This document shows positions 1-8,351 of a stretch of DNA of 64,000 bases, piece after piece. Where the stretch lies: positions 799,446 through 863,445 of the forward strand of contig NZ_CATNHF010000001.1 in the NCBI RefSeq assembly GCF_950097975.1, written 5' to 3'. The notes under the pieces were generated by a model. That model was not told the DNA's origin, did no database searches, and was given only the letters and a program-made list of their open reading frames with translations. Each line of letters opens with the position of its first letter. The first letter of the stretch is position 1. The position numbers and the translations under genes were made by a program. Source of the DNA: Microbacterium sp. T2.11-28. Lineage in GTDB: Bacteria > Actinomycetota > Actinomycetes > Actinomycetales > Microbacteriaceae.

Positions 1-334
1 GCGCAGCGAGACGAAACGCAGCGTCTCACCGGTCGTTGAGCGAGCGCAGCGAGACGAAACGCGGCGTCAGTCACCGGTCGTTGAGCGAGCGCAGCGAGAC
101 GAAACGCAGCGTCAGTCACCGGTCGTTGAGCGAGCGCAGCGAGACGAAACGCAGCGTCTCACCGGTCGTTGAGCGAGCGCAGCGAGACGAAACGCAGCGT
201 CTCACCGGTCGTTGAGCGAGCGCAGCGAGACGAAACGCGGCGTCAGTCACCGGTCGTTGAGCGAGCGCAGCGAGACGAAACGCAGCGTCTCACCGGTCGT
301 TGAGCGAGCGCAGCGAGACGAAACGCGGCGTCAG
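1..334. repeat. Tandem 43/45-bp repeat array
   Basis: About 7.6 head-to-tail copies of a unit containing GTTGAGCGAGCGCAGCGAGA followed by CGAAACGC. Units begin at 1, 44, 89, 134, 177, 220, 265 and 308. Two lengths alternate irregularly: 43 bp when the unit continues AGCGTCTCACC, and 45 bp when it continues as GCGTCAGTCACC. The array runs off the left edge, so its full size is unknown. It ends on the stop codon of the DUF3027 gene, whose TGA lies inside the last partial unit. The reading frames through it give only low-complexity SERSETKR peptides and look non-coding. I recall similar GAGCGAGCGCAGCGAGACGA stretches as dispersed intergenic repeats in related actinobacteria, but did not check. 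Confidence 0.9.
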
Positions 335-876
335 TCCTCGTCGTCGTCCGGCTCGGACTCGTCGCCGGAGTCATCCAGCTCGTCGATGTCGACACCGTCG
401 ACGTCGCCGGAGTGGAGGATCGGCGAGCCGTCGTCGTCGAAGTCGGCCGCGTCGAGGTCGTCCAGATCATCCTCGCCGTCGAGCTCATCGTCGTCGTCGT
501 CGAGGTCGTCGTCCTCCCCCTCGACGTCCCCGCCCTCGGCCTCGGCCAGCGCGGCCTGAGCGGCCTGGTAGTCGGCGAGACGCTCCGCCCACGGCACCCA
601 GTCCGGCGCGAGCAGGGCGCCCTCGCCGGGCAGCAGCTCGACCTCCAGCACGGTGGGCTCGGCATCCTCGACGACGGCCACGCTCACCGTCCAGAACCAG
701 TTCGGATAGCCCGCGAGGCGGTTGTAGAAGCGCAGCGAGACGACGCCGCCCTCCTCCAGGGTGTAGCCGGCGGGCTCACCGACCGTCGCCGCCGGAGTGA
801 TCTCGAGCAGCGCGGCGCGCGCGAGGTCATGGGCGGTCAGCAGCCGGTCGTCGACCGACTCAGGCGTCGAGGTCAT
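331..876 (-). CDS. DUF3027 family protein
   Basis: 181 aa. The N-terminal two thirds has the features I associate with DUF3027: a helical start (DRLLTAHDLARAALLEI), then a beta-rich core with FYNRLAGYPNWFWTVSVAVV and a PDWVPWAERL segment. The C-terminal third is an acidic, low-complexity tail of Asp/Glu runs and probably disordered. Its start overlaps the end of the cold-shock gene by 17 bp, so the two are very likely co-transcribed and translationally coupled; I recall this pairing as common in actinobacteria. Biochemical function is unknown. The stop codon lies at the edge of the tandem array, so the array is its immediate 3' flank. Confidence 0.8.
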   Translation of the reverse strand: MTSTPESVDDRLLTAHDLARAALLEITPAATVGEPAGYTLEEGGVVSLRFYNRLAGYPNWFWTVSVAVVEDAEPTVLEVELLPGEGALLAPDWVPWAERLADYQAAQAALAEAEGGDVEGEDDDLDDDDDELDGEDDLDDLDAADFDDDGSPILHSGDVDGVDIDELDDSGDESEPDDDED

Positions 877-1243
877 CAGCCACCTTGCGGAGGATCGCCG
901 CGACCTTCTTGCCGTGGGCGCCGCTGGGGTAGCGACCGTGGCGGAGGTCGCCGCCGATGGTGTCGAGCACCTTCACCAGGTCCTCGATGACGACGGCCAT
1001 GTCGTCGGCCTTCATGCGGTTGCGCTTGGAGAGGCTGACGGGCGCGTCCAGCACGCGCACGGCCAGCGCCTGAAGGCCCTTGCGGCCGTCGGCGACGCCG
1101 AAGTCCACACGGGTGCCGGCCTTGAGGGACTCCGTGCCGGCGGGGAGCGCCGTCGCGTGCAGGAAGACGTCCTGGCCGTCATCGGTGGTGATGAAGCCGA
1201 ACCCCTTCTCCTCGTCGTAGAACCTGACCTTGCCGGTGGGCAT
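860..1243 (-). CDS. Cold-shock domain protein with C-terminal extension
   Basis: 127 aa. Residues 1-67 form a cold-shock domain with RNP1 (KGFGFI) and RNP2 (VFLHA), which bind single-stranded RNA/DNA. Residues 68-127 are an extra, basic helical region (LSKRNRMKADDMAVVIEDLVKVL) absent from 67-aa CspA proteins. The start was set at MPTGKVRFYD because a GAGG sits about 7 nt upstream; a longer reading frame begins 13 codons earlier but lacks support. It is the first gene of a two-gene unit with the DUF3027 gene. It probably acts as a cytoplasmic nucleic-acid chaperone, with the partner's role unclear. Confidence 0.85.
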   Translation of the reverse strand: MPTGKVRFYDEEKGFGFITTDDGQDVFLHATALPAGTESLKAGTRVDFGVADGRKGLQALAVRVLDAPVSLSKRNRMKADDMAVVIEDLVKVLDTIGGDLRHGRYPSGAHGKKVAAILRKVADDLDA

Positions 1244-1363
1244 CTCAACCTCGCTGGGTACTGCCGGGCCCGGGACGCGCACGTCTCCGGGCAGGATGGA
1301 AGAGGGGCCACAGGGCCCCGTACCCAGCCTACGCCACGGCGGTCAGCCGCTAGGCTGAGTCCG

Positions 1364-1630
1364 ATGACTACACCTGCCTCCGGTGACGACCTCCCGGTCC
1401 GTCGCATCGACCGCATCCTCGCGATCATGTCGCTGGGGCTCCTGGTGCTGTCGCTGCTGTGCTTCGTCGCGATCATCATCGGCTCGGCCGTCAAAGCCGA
1501 CTTCAGCGGCGGGGTCTGGCCCACGGTGGGCGTCGTCGTCTACATCGCGCCGATCCTCGCCTTCGCCCTGCTGCTGGCGGTGCTCATCATGACGTTCGTC
1601 CGAAGGGCTCGTGCCGGCAAGGGGCGCTGA
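1364..1630 (+). CDS. Small two-TM membrane protein
   Basis: 88 aa. A charged N-terminus (residues 1-18) precedes two hydrophobic segments at about 20-43 (IMSLGLLVLSLLCFVAIIIG) and 54-76, and the protein ends with a basic tail RRARAGKGR, which predicts a cytoplasmic C-terminus. No motif links it to a known function. Its stop lies 2 nt before the preferred GTG start of the helicase-associated gene, so the pair is probably one transcript. The ATG is preceded by AGG about 10 nt upstream. Confidence 0.75.
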   Translation: MTTPASGDDLPVRRIDRILAIMSLGLLVLSLLCFVAIIIGSAVKADFSGGVWPTVGVVVYIAPILAFALLLAVLIMTFVRRARAGKGR

Positions 1631-1631
1631 C

Positions 1632-3341
1632 GTGGCTGCTCCCGACGCGCGGACCCTGGCGACCCACCTCGCCACGCTCGACGACGCCGCGCTGCGAGAG
1701 CTCCTGTCCGCCCGGCGGGTCGCGCCGACCGCCGGCTGGTCGGACTACTTCGACGCCGCCGACGCGCTGCTGGACACCGCATCGATCGTGCGCGGAGCAG
1801 CCGTTCTCCCCCGTCGAGCGGCCGATGCGCTCGAGAGCGCGGTCTCGCAGGGGACCGCCGTGCCCGCCGGATCCGAACGCGACCTGCTGGTCGCCCACGC
1901 GTTCGTCACGCCGGACGGCATCCCGTATGCCGCGGTCACCGCCGCGTGGGGCTCGGTGCCCACCACCCGCGCGGAGCCGCCGTCGCCCGGTCCCGCAGAG
2001 GACGCGGCCCACGCCGCCGAGCGGGCCTTCGCCGCATCCACCTCGCTCGCCGACGTGCTGCAGTCCGCGATCTCCGCTCCGCTGTCGCGCATCGGGTCGG
2101 GTGCCCTGGGCGCCGCCGAGCGCCGCCGACTGATCGAGGAGGGCGCGATCGACGCCCCCGAGGTCGCCGACGATCTCATCGCGATCGCCGCCGCCGCCGG
2201 ACTCGTCACCGACGTCGACCGCCAGTGGCTCGTGACGCCGCTGGGCGACCAGTGGCTGGGAGACCGCACCGTCACGCGGTGGCACGACGTCGCCCGACGC
2301 CTGCGCGACGCGCTCCCCGCAGCGCTGCGCCCGGCCGACGGCGGCTGGATCGCGCTCGACCAGTGGCGGGCCGCGTACCCGTTCGACCCGTCGTGGCCGG
2401 CCCGGGCCGATCATCTCCGCCGCCTCCTGTGGCGATGGGCGATGATCGGCGGCGACGGCGCCAGCCCCGAGTGGGCGACAGGTCTCGCCCGCGGCGAGGA
2501 CGCCGACGAGGCGGCCCTGCAGGCGCTGCTGCCGGCCGAGGTCGATCGCGTCTTCCTCCAGAACGACCTCACCGCCATCTCGCCCGGCCCGCTCGATCCG
2601 CAGCTCGACCGGCGGCTGCGCACGATGGCCCACCGCGAGTCCCGCGCGCAGGCGTCCACCTACCGGTTCACCGCCGACACCCTCACCGCCGCGCTGACCG
2701 CCGGAGAGAGCGCCGAATCGCTGCGCAGCTTCCTCCGCGACCTCTCGCTCACGGGTCTGCCGCAGCCGCTGGAGTACGAGATCGAGCGCAGCGCCCGGCG
2801 GCACGGGAGCGTGCGCGTCGGTCCCGACTGGTCCGGGCGCACACGGGTGACGGCGGACGATCCCGCGCTGCTGCAGTCGATCGCCGTCGATCAGGCGCTG
2901 CGCCCGCTGGGCCTGCATCCCGAGGACGGCGCCCTCCTCACCCGCAGCGGACCCGACACCGCCTTCTGGATGCTCGCCGACGCCCGCTACCCGGTGACCG
3001 CCGTCGACGCGGACGGCGAGGTGCGCGCGCTCGACCGCCTGCGGCTCGCGCCCCGCGAGGAGCCCGCCGCGCCGGCCGACGCCTCGGCGCCGCTGCGCGC
3101 CCGCCTGCGCGCGGCCCACGCGTCCGACGCCGACTCGGCGTGGCTCGGGCGCGAGCTCGAGCAGGCGGTACGCGCCCACACGGTGCTCGTGATCGTCGTC
3201 CGGATGCCCGACGGCAGTGAGCGCGAGATCACGATGGAGGCCACCGGGCTCGGCGGCGGGCGCCTGCGCGGCCGCGACCGCGTCGCCGACGTCGAGCGCA
3301 CCCTCCCCGTCTCGAGCATCGCCAGCGTGCGCCCGGCGTAA
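1632..3341 (+). CDS. Helicase-associated (XPB/Ssl2 N-terminal-like) protein
   Basis: 569 aa. It resembles the large actinobacterial proteins with an XPB/Ssl2-like helicase-associated domain (Helicase_C_3 type) that accompany the XPB helicase encoded at 5081-6724. The N-terminus has a repeated winged-helix feel (LATHLATLDDAALRELLSARR). A conserved-looking segment near residue 315 reads FLQNDLTAISPGPL. There is no Walker A or DEAD box, so it is not itself a helicase; a partner or regulator role for XPB is an inference from family and proximity. GTG at 1632 was chosen because AAGGGG lies 7 nt upstream. An in-frame GTG 21 nt earlier lacks such a site. Confidence 0.7.
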   Translation: MAAPDARTLATHLATLDDAALRELLSARRVAPTAGWSDYFDAADALLDTASIVRGAAVLPRRAADALESAVSQGTAVPAGSERDLLVAHAFVTPDGIPYAAVTAAWGSVPTTRAEPPSPGPAEDAAHAAERAFAASTSLADVLQSAISAPLSRIGSGALGAAERRRLIEEGAIDAPEVADDLIAIAAAAGLVTDVDRQWLVTPLGDQWLGDRTVTRWHDVARRLRDALPAALRPADGGWIALDQWRAAYPFDPSWPARADHLRRLLWRWAMIGGDGASPEWATGLARGEDADEAALQALLPAEVDRVFLQNDLTAISPGPLDPQLDRRLRTMAHRESRAQASTYRFTADTLTAALTAGESAESLRSFLRDLSLTGLPQPLEYEIERSARRHGSVRVGPDWSGRTRVTADDPALLQSIAVDQALRPLGLHPEDGALLTRSGPDTAFWMLADARYPVTAVDADGEVRALDRLRLAPREEPAAPADASAPLRARLRAAHASDADSAWLGRELEQAVRAHTVLVIVVRMPDGSEREITMEATGLGGGRLRGRDRVADVERTLPVSSIASVRPA

Positions 3342-3367
3342 CCGGCGCGCCCGCCCGCACCCGCACG

Positions 3368-3552
3368 GTCGGATGGCAGTCGTCGCCGCCTCGGGGCAGT
3401 CGGATGGCAGTCGCTGCCGCCTCGGGGCAGTCGGATGGCAGTCGTTGCCGCCTCGGGGCTGTCGGATGGCAGTCGTCGCCGCGTCGCGCCAGTCGGATGG
3501 CAGTCGTTGCCGCCTCGACGGCCGGGACCCGACGACGACTGCCATCGATCCG
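3368..3552. repeat. 31-bp repeat array A (5 forward + 1 inverted unit)
   Basis: Five forward units start at 3368, 3399, 3430, 3461 and 3492, exactly 31 bp apart. Each carries the core GGATGGCAGTCGTCGCCGCC (C/T variants) plus about 11 less conserved bases. An inverted unit with core ACGACTGCCATCGATCC follows at about 3533-3552. The last forward and the inverted unit are separated by TCGACGGCCGGGACC and can fold as a hairpin with a 12-bp stem (GATGGCAGTCGT / ACGACTGCCATC). A period of 31 bp is close to three helical turns and is not a multiple of 3, so the array is not coding. The stretch 3342-3650 holds nothing else that I recognise. Confidence 0.9.
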
Positions 3553-3650
3553 GCGCGGAGCCTCCTCCCCCAGCGGCTCCTGCCGGGCGGCTGTCCACCA
3601 TGTGGAGTGAGAGCGGGCCATCGCGGGCGCGAGGATGTCAGGGTAAGCAG

Positions 3651-4658
3651 ATGCCGTCGCCGCCCGCCCCGCTGCCACCGGAGCTCGGCCGCACGTTCCA
3701 CTACGGCGAGGCCCGCGCCCGCGGAGCCTCACCGCGCCGGCTGCGCGCCGGCGACCTCGCCGCGCCCCATCGCGGGGTCCGTGTGCGCGTCGCCGAGGTC
3801 GGCCGAGAACCGGACGACCCTGATCGCGCCTCACGGATCGGGCACGCCGTCCGGCAGCGCGCCGAGGCGTACGACGTCGTCAGACATCCCGACGCCTTCT
3901 TCGTCGGGCGGACGGCACTCGCGCTCTACGCGCTTCCCCTCGAGCGCCTGCCGGGCGAGCAGCTGAGCGGCGACCTGCTCCTCTCCGGCGGCGCAGCGCT
4001 CGACGTCGGCGTCTTCGCACCGCAGCGAGCACCCCGGGCGCGCGGCGTGCGCGGCGTCCAGGTCCGCCCTGCCCTCGCCACCCTCCGCAGCGTCGGCGGG
4101 TTCCCCGTCACGAGCCCCGCATCGACCTGGGCCCTCCTGGCCGGCGAGCTCGACGCGGCCGGTCTCACACGACTCGGCGATGCGCTCGTCCGCATCCCGC
4201 GCGACGAGCGCGGCCGCCTGCTCCCGGATCATCGACTCGCGACCATGGAACAGCTCCGCGCCGCCGCCGACGTCCCGCGCCGCCGAGGCAGGCCTGCGCT
4301 GTACGCGGCCCTCGCGCAGATCCGGGTGGGGAGCGCGTCGCCCCTCGAGACGGACTGGCGTCTCGCGGCCGACGCCGAGGGCATGCCGGAGTTCGCCCTC
4401 GACGTCGAGATCAGGGACGCGCGCGGCGCCCTGCTCGGCATCGCGGACGCCGCCCATCACGGCTACCGCGTGGCGGTCGAGATCGAGGGCGATCACCACC
4501 GCACCGACCGCGCGCAGTGGTCGCGAGACATCGAGAAGCACGCGGCGTACGTCGCGGCGGGGTGGGAGCCGGTGCGCCTCACCGCCGCGCACATCCGCTC
4601 CGGTCGCGCGACGATCCTGCTCGGCGATGCCCTGCGCCGCCGCGGCTGGATCGGCTGA
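3651..4658 (+). CDS. DUF559-like protein (Vsr/endonuclease-fold C-terminus)
   Basis: 335 aa. The C-terminal ~120 residues match the layout I know for actinobacterial DUF559-type proteins: an LETDWRLAADAEGMPEF segment, a beta strand with LGIADAAHHGYRVAVEIEGDHHRT, then WSRDIEKHAAYVAAGWEPVRLTAAHI. Acidic residues in VEIEGDHH and the following Asp could form a PD-(D/E)XK-like site, which is an inference. The N-terminal part (FFVGRTALALYALPL) resembles the AbiEi-like winged-helix region often fused to this domain. It lies alone between the two 31-bp repeat arrays and splits the helicase-associated gene from XPB. Function is unknown. Confidence 0.65.
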   Translation: MPSPPAPLPPELGRTFHYGEARARGASPRRLRAGDLAAPHRGVRVRVAEVGREPDDPDRASRIGHAVRQRAEAYDVVRHPDAFFVGRTALALYALPLERLPGEQLSGDLLLSGGAALDVGVFAPQRAPRARGVRGVQVRPALATLRSVGGFPVTSPASTWALLAGELDAAGLTRLGDALVRIPRDERGRLLPDHRLATMEQLRAAADVPRRRGRPALYAALAQIRVGSASPLETDWRLAADAEGMPEFALDVEIRDARGALLGIADAAHHGYRVAVEIEGDHHRTDRAQWSRDIEKHAAYVAAGWEPVRLTAAHIRSGRATILLGDALRRRGWIG

Positions 4659-4715
4659 TCGGACCCGCCACCTCCCCTCCGCGCCGCTCCGTGCCCAGCC
4701 GGATGACCGCGATAC

Positions 4716-5020
4716 GGATGGCAGTCGTCGCCGCCACGCGCTGGAGGGATGGCAGTCGTCGCCGCCACGCGCTGGAGGGTTGGCAGTCGTCGCCGCCACG
4801 CGCTGGAGGGATGGCAGTCGTTGCCGCTTCGACGGCCGGGACGCGACGACGACTGCCACCGATCCGCACACACCCGACGACGACTGCCATCGATCCGCAC
4901 GGACGCGACGACGACTGCCATCGATCCGGGCGCACGCGACGACGACTGCCATCGATCCGCACACACCCGACGACGACTGCCACCGACCCGAGCGGACGCA
5001 CCCGACGACGACGGCCGACG
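4716..5020. repeat. 31-bp repeat array B (4 forward + 5-6 inverted units)
   Basis: Four forward units start at 4716, 4747, 4778 and 4809 (31-bp steps), with core GGATGGCAGTCGTCGCCGCC and linker ACGCGCTGGAG. Inverted units follow with GACTGCCA at 4851, 4882, 4913, 4944 and 4975, again exactly 31 bp apart, and one decayed unit near 5010. The centre between the head-to-head halves (TCGACGGCCGGGACGCGACG) is nearly the same as in array A, so the two arrays share ancestry. The rest of the 422-bp gap before XPB shows no gene. Confidence 0.9.
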
Positions 5021-5080
5021 GACGGGCGGCGGGCGGCCGCATGCGCCCCCGGCGGCCATCCGCCGGTAGACTGGCACGTT

Positions 5081-6724
5081 ATGGCTGACGGCCCCCTCAT
5101 CGTGCAGAGCGACCGGACCGTGCTCCTGGAAGTCGCCCACCCGGCGGCCGAGGACGCACGGCACGAACTCGCCATCTTCGCCGAGCTCGAGCGCGCACCC
5201 GAGCACATCCACACCTACCGGATCACGCGGCTGGGCCTGTGGAACGCGCGCGCGGCCGGACACGGCGCCGACGACATGCTCGCCACCCTCGAGCGCTGGT
5301 CGCGCTTCCCCGTGCCGCCCTCGGTGTCGATCGACATCCGCGAGACGGTCGGCCGCTACGGCCGCCTGGTGATCGAGCGGGGCGAGGACGGCGAGCTCCT
5401 CCTCCGCTCCACCGACGTCGCCGTGCTGGCGGAGGTGTCGAAGAACAAGCGCATCCAGCCGCTGCTCATCGGTCACCCCGAACCCCACGTCTTCGTCATC
5501 GACGCCTGGGCCCGCGGACACATCAAGCAGGAGCTGCTGAAGATCGGCTGGCCGGCCGAGGACCACGCCGGCTACACGCCGGGGACGCCCCACGAGATCG
5601 ACCTCCACGAGGACGGCTGGACGCTGCGCCCGTACCAGCGCAAGGCCGTCGACATCTTCAGCGAGGGCGGGTCGGGCGTCGTGGTCCTCCCGTGCGGTGC
5701 CGGGAAGACCCTCGTCGGAGCGGCCGCCATGGCCGAGACGAAGACGACGACCCTCATCCTGGTGACCAACACGGTGAGTGCGCGGCAGTGGCGCGACGAG
5801 CTCCTCAAGCGCACGAGCCTCACGCCCGACGAGATCGGCGAGTACTCCGGCCAGGCCAAGGAGGTCAAGCCGGTCACCATCGCGACGTACCAGATCCTCA
5901 CCGCCAAGCGGAAGGGCGAGTACGCCCACCTCGCCCTGCTCGACGCCCTGGACTGGGGCCTCATCGTGTACGACGAGGTGCATCTGCTGCCGGCGCCCGT
6001 GTTCAAGCTGACCGCCGACCTGCAGGCGCGGCGCCGCCTGGGCCTGACCGCCACGCTCGTCCGCGAGGACGGCCGGGAGGGCGACGTGTTCAGCCTGATC
6101 GGACCCAAGCGCTTCGACGCGCCCTGGAAGGAGATCGAGGCCCAGGGCTTCATCTCCCCCGCCATCTGCTACGAGGTGCGGGTGGACCTCCCGGCATCGG
6201 ATCGCCTCGAGTACGCGGCCGCCGCCGACGACGAGCGCTACCGCCTGGCCGCCACCGCCCACGCCAAGATCGGCGTGGTGCGCGACCTGGTCGAGAAGCA
6301 CCGCGGCGAGCAGATCCTGGTGATCGGCCAGTACCTCGACCAGATCGACGTGCTGGCGCAGGCCCTGGACGCACCGCAGATCACCGGCGCCACCCCGGTC
6401 GACGAGCGCGAGGAGCTGTACGGCGGCTTCCGCGAGGGCCGCATCCCAGTGCTCGTCGTCTCGAAGGTCGCCAACTTCTCGATCGACCTCCCCGAGGCGT
6501 CGGTGGCGATCCAGGTGTCCGGCTCGTTCGGCTCTCGTCAGGAAGAGGCTCAGCGTCTGGGCCGGCTCCTGCGTCCGAAGACCAGCGGCCACACAGCGAG
6601 CTTCTACACCCTGATCGCCCGCGACACGGTGGACCAGGACTTCGCCCAGAACCGTCAGCGGTTCCTGGCCGAGCAGGGGTACAGCTACACGATCCTGGAC
6701 GCCGAAGGGCTCTCCGCCGCCTGA
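5081..6724 (+). CDS. XPB-type DNA helicase (SF2)
   Basis: 547 aa, full length for bacterial XPB. An N-terminal helicase-associated domain (residues 1-175) is followed by SF2 motifs: Q-like LRPYQRKAVD, Walker A LPCGAGKT, motif II YDEVH (a DEVH box), motif III GLTATL, and motif VI EEAQRLGRLLRP. These residues predict an ATP-dependent 3'-5' DNA translocase acting in repair. The ATG lies just after a promoter-like stretch, TAGACTGGCACGTT. The C-terminal stop lies in the first copy of an 18-bp tandem repeat and overlaps the convergent CPBP gene by 40 bp. Confidence 0.93.
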   Translation: MADGPLIVQSDRTVLLEVAHPAAEDARHELAIFAELERAPEHIHTYRITRLGLWNARAAGHGADDMLATLERWSRFPVPPSVSIDIRETVGRYGRLVIERGEDGELLLRSTDVAVLAEVSKNKRIQPLLIGHPEPHVFVIDAWARGHIKQELLKIGWPAEDHAGYTPGTPHEIDLHEDGWTLRPYQRKAVDIFSEGGSGVVVLPCGAGKTLVGAAAMAETKTTTLILVTNTVSARQWRDELLKRTSLTPDEIGEYSGQAKEVKPVTIATYQILTAKRKGEYAHLALLDALDWGLIVYDEVHLLPAPVFKLTADLQARRRLGLTATLVREDGREGDVFSLIGPKRFDAPWKEIEAQGFISPAICYEVRVDLPASDRLEYAAAADDERYRLAATAHAKIGVVRDLVEKHRGEQILVIGQYLDQIDVLAQALDAPQITGATPVDEREELYGGFREGRIPVLVVSKVANFSIDLPEASVAIQVSGSFGSRQEEAQRLGRLLRPKTSGHTASFYTLIARDTVDQDFAQNRQRFLAEQGYSYTILDAEGLSAA

Positions 6725-7848
6725 TCCCCGCCCGCCGCCTGATCCCCGGCGGCCGCCTGATCCCGCTCCGCCGCCTGATCCCCGGCCGGGCCCTGGGCGG
6801 ACGGCTCGTAGGCAGGGACGGCCGGAGCGGGGGCCCCGGCCCACGCGGGCGCGACCGGCGGGACGGGAACGGGGGCCGGCGTGACGATGACCGTGCGGCC
6901 GAGGCCCGAGCGCCGGAACATCCACTCCACGACCGCGACGTAGGCGCCGATGAGCAGCGTCGAGAAGACGAGGCTCATCCACCCCGGCGACTGGGCATTC
7001 ACGTCCGAGAGGCCGGCCAGCGCCAGCAGGAACGCGAGGAGGTTGTTGACGACGTGGAGCGCGATCGCCGCCTCGAGCCCGCCCGTGCGCCACGTGAGCC
7101 ACCCGGCGGCGATGGCGAAGACGCCGACGCCCACCTGCCCGAGCGGGTCGTAGAGGTGACCGAGCACGAACAGCGGCACGGGGAGCAGGATCGCGAACGC
7201 CGGATGCCGCAGCCACCGCCCGACCGCCTGCATGAGGTAGCCGCGGAACACGTACTCCTCGGCCGCCGCCTGGAGGGGCACGAGCAGAAGGAGCACGACG
7301 AGCGTGGTCCACAGTGCCGGGTTTTCCGCGGGGGCGACCACGCCCGACCCGTCGGTGACCCCTTCCGCGCCGCCGGGGAGGAGGAAGGAGAGGCCGCTGA
7401 GCACGACCGCGACGACGACCGCGGCGCCGGTGGTCCGCAGCAGCCAGCCCCAGCGCAGGCGCCCCGCCGCCGACGAGATGAAGCCCAGCTTCCCGCCCTG
7501 CACGATGAGCGACGCCAGCACGTAGGAGGGCAGGAGGAACACGATGCTCAGGAGCAGCACCGCCACCAGCACCGGGTCGGTGAGGTCGAAGAAGACCTGG
7601 GGGCCGCCCGCCAGCGAGAGGAAGCGCTCCGCCATCGACGCGTCGGCGAAGGCCAGCAGACCGACGGCGACTCCGAGCACGATCGTCAGGACGAGGTAGA
7701 ACGCGGCGGCGAGGAGCCCCGTCACCAGCGGCGTCCACCAGCCGCGGCGGCGGCGTGCGAACCCGAGCCGGTGGAAGGCGAGCCCTCCCACGATGGCGTC
7801 GACGGGGAGGGGCTTCGGCATCGAGGTCGGCGCGGGAGGCGGCGTCAT
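6685..7848 (-). CDS. CPBP family intramembrane metalloprotease
   Basis: 387 aa membrane protein with about eight hydrophobic segments. The CPBP (Abi/CAAX protease-like) signature is clear: EEYVFRG (paired Glu plus Arg), a second motif around LFVLGHLYDP, and HVVNN near the end of the core. These residues would bind the catalytic metal within the membrane. The C-terminal ~60 residues are cytoplasmic and low-complexity, with about four repeats of a DQAA-containing hexapeptide encoded by the 18-bp tandem repeat. The substrate is unknown; family members process prenylated or regulatory membrane proteins or confer immunity. The start could also be the internal Met at codon 10. Confidence 0.85.
   Translation of the reverse strand: MTPPPAPTSMPKPLPVDAIVGGLAFHRLGFARRRRGWWTPLVTGLLAAAFYLVLTIVLGVAVGLLAFADASMAERFLSLAGGPQVFFDLTDPVLVAVLLLSIVFLLPSYVLASLIVQGGKLGFISSAAGRLRWGWLLRTTGAAVVVAVVLSGLSFLLPGGAEGVTDGSGVVAPAENPALWTTLVVLLLLVPLQAAAEEYVFRGYLMQAVGRWLRHPAFAILLPVPLFVLGHLYDPLGQVGVGVFAIAAGWLTWRTGGLEAAIALHVVNNLLAFLLALAGLSDVNAQSPGWMSLVFSTLLIGAYVAVVEWMFRRSGLGRTVIVTPAPVPVPPVAPAWAGAPAPAVPAYEPSAQGPAGDQAAERDQAAAGDQAAGGDQAAESPSASRIV
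6717..6788. repeat. 18-bp tandem repeat in overlapping gene ends
   Basis: CCGCCTGATCCC recurs at 6717, 6735, 6753 and 6771, exactly 18 bp apart. On the minus strand it encodes hexapeptide repeats of the CPBP tail (variants of AAxGDQ). On the plus strand every copy carries an in-frame TGA, and the first is the XPB stop codon. Repeat expansion therefore lengthens the protease tail without changing the helicase. Confidence 0.9.
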
Positions 7849-7881
7849 GATTCCATCATGCCCGCCCGCGCGCGTTCGGGC

Positions 7882-8301
7882 TCAGCGGACCGCGGCGACG
7901 GTGGCGCCGATCGCGACCCCCAGGCACGAGAAGTAGACCGCCCCGGCGAACAGCGCGTGGAAGACGACCGCCTTCGGCATCCGCCCTCGGAAGACCGCGC
8001 CGATCGCGCCGCCGTAGTCGCGGCCGAACCCCTCGGAGCGTCCGGACATCCCGCGCCAGCGCCGCCGGAGCAGGGCGTCGCCGAGAGTGTTGCCGATCGT
8101 CAGCAGCACGACGGCGAGCCATGCCCAGCCGATCGCGCCGGTCACGGCGAACACGACCCAGACGACCCCGGCGGATCCGTTGGCGACCACGTGGCCGGCG
8201 ATCGATGCCGCCGATCGTCGCCCGTGTCGCCACCAGGCGACGAGCAGGATGACCCCGGCGATCGCCTGGATCGCGAACAGCGCAGTGACGACGTGGACCA
8301 T
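7882..8301 (-). CDS. Four-TM membrane protein, TetR-controlled
   Basis: 139 aa with four predicted membrane helices (VTALFAIQAIAGVILLVAWW, GSAGVVWVVFAVTGAIGWAW, and two in the C-terminal half). I do not recognise a named family. It is divergent from a TetR regulator and the 50 bp between them is filled with palindromes. The start MVHVVTALF at 8301 is preferred over an ATG ten codons upstream because the earlier one lies inside the operator palindromes. The arrangement suggests that the TetR protein represses this gene, possibly a small transporter or envelope protein. Confidence 0.65.
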   Translation of the reverse strand: MVHVVTALFAIQAIAGVILLVAWWRHGRRSAASIAGHVVANGSAGVVWVVFAVTGAIGWAWLAVVLLTIGNTLGDALLRRRWRGMSGRSEGFGRDYGGAIGAVFRGRMPKAVVFHALFAGAVYFSCLGVAIGATVAAVR

Positions 8302-8313
8302 GGCCGGGATGTT

Positions 8314-8351
8314 ACTACTTCTGTAGTGCATTCACTAGACCTATAGTGAAT
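8314..8351. promoter_or_regulatory. Palindromic TetR operator region
   Basis: Three overlapping inverted repeats built from the half-site TAGTG/CACTA. ACTAC-TTCT-GTAGT spans 8314-8327, TAGTG-CATT-CACTA spans 8324-8337, and ATTCACTA-GACCTA-TAGTGAAT spans 8330-8351 with perfect 8-bp arms. The last ends 2 nt before the TetR ATG and contains a -10-like TATAGT (8342-8347). This arrangement is what an autoregulated divergent TetR operator looks like. Confidence 0.8.

Noticed and set aside
1-560. Open frames on both strands through the left array, giving SERSETKR-type peptides and Ser-rich proteins
   Set aside because: They arise from translating the tandem array and the antisense of the acidic DUF3027 tail; composition is low-complexity and no start site or homology supports them.
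3368-5020. The 31-bp arrays as a CRISPR array
   Set aside because: The conserved core is about 20 bp and the variable part only about 11 bp, linkers repeat between units, orientation flips in the middle, and there are no cas genes.
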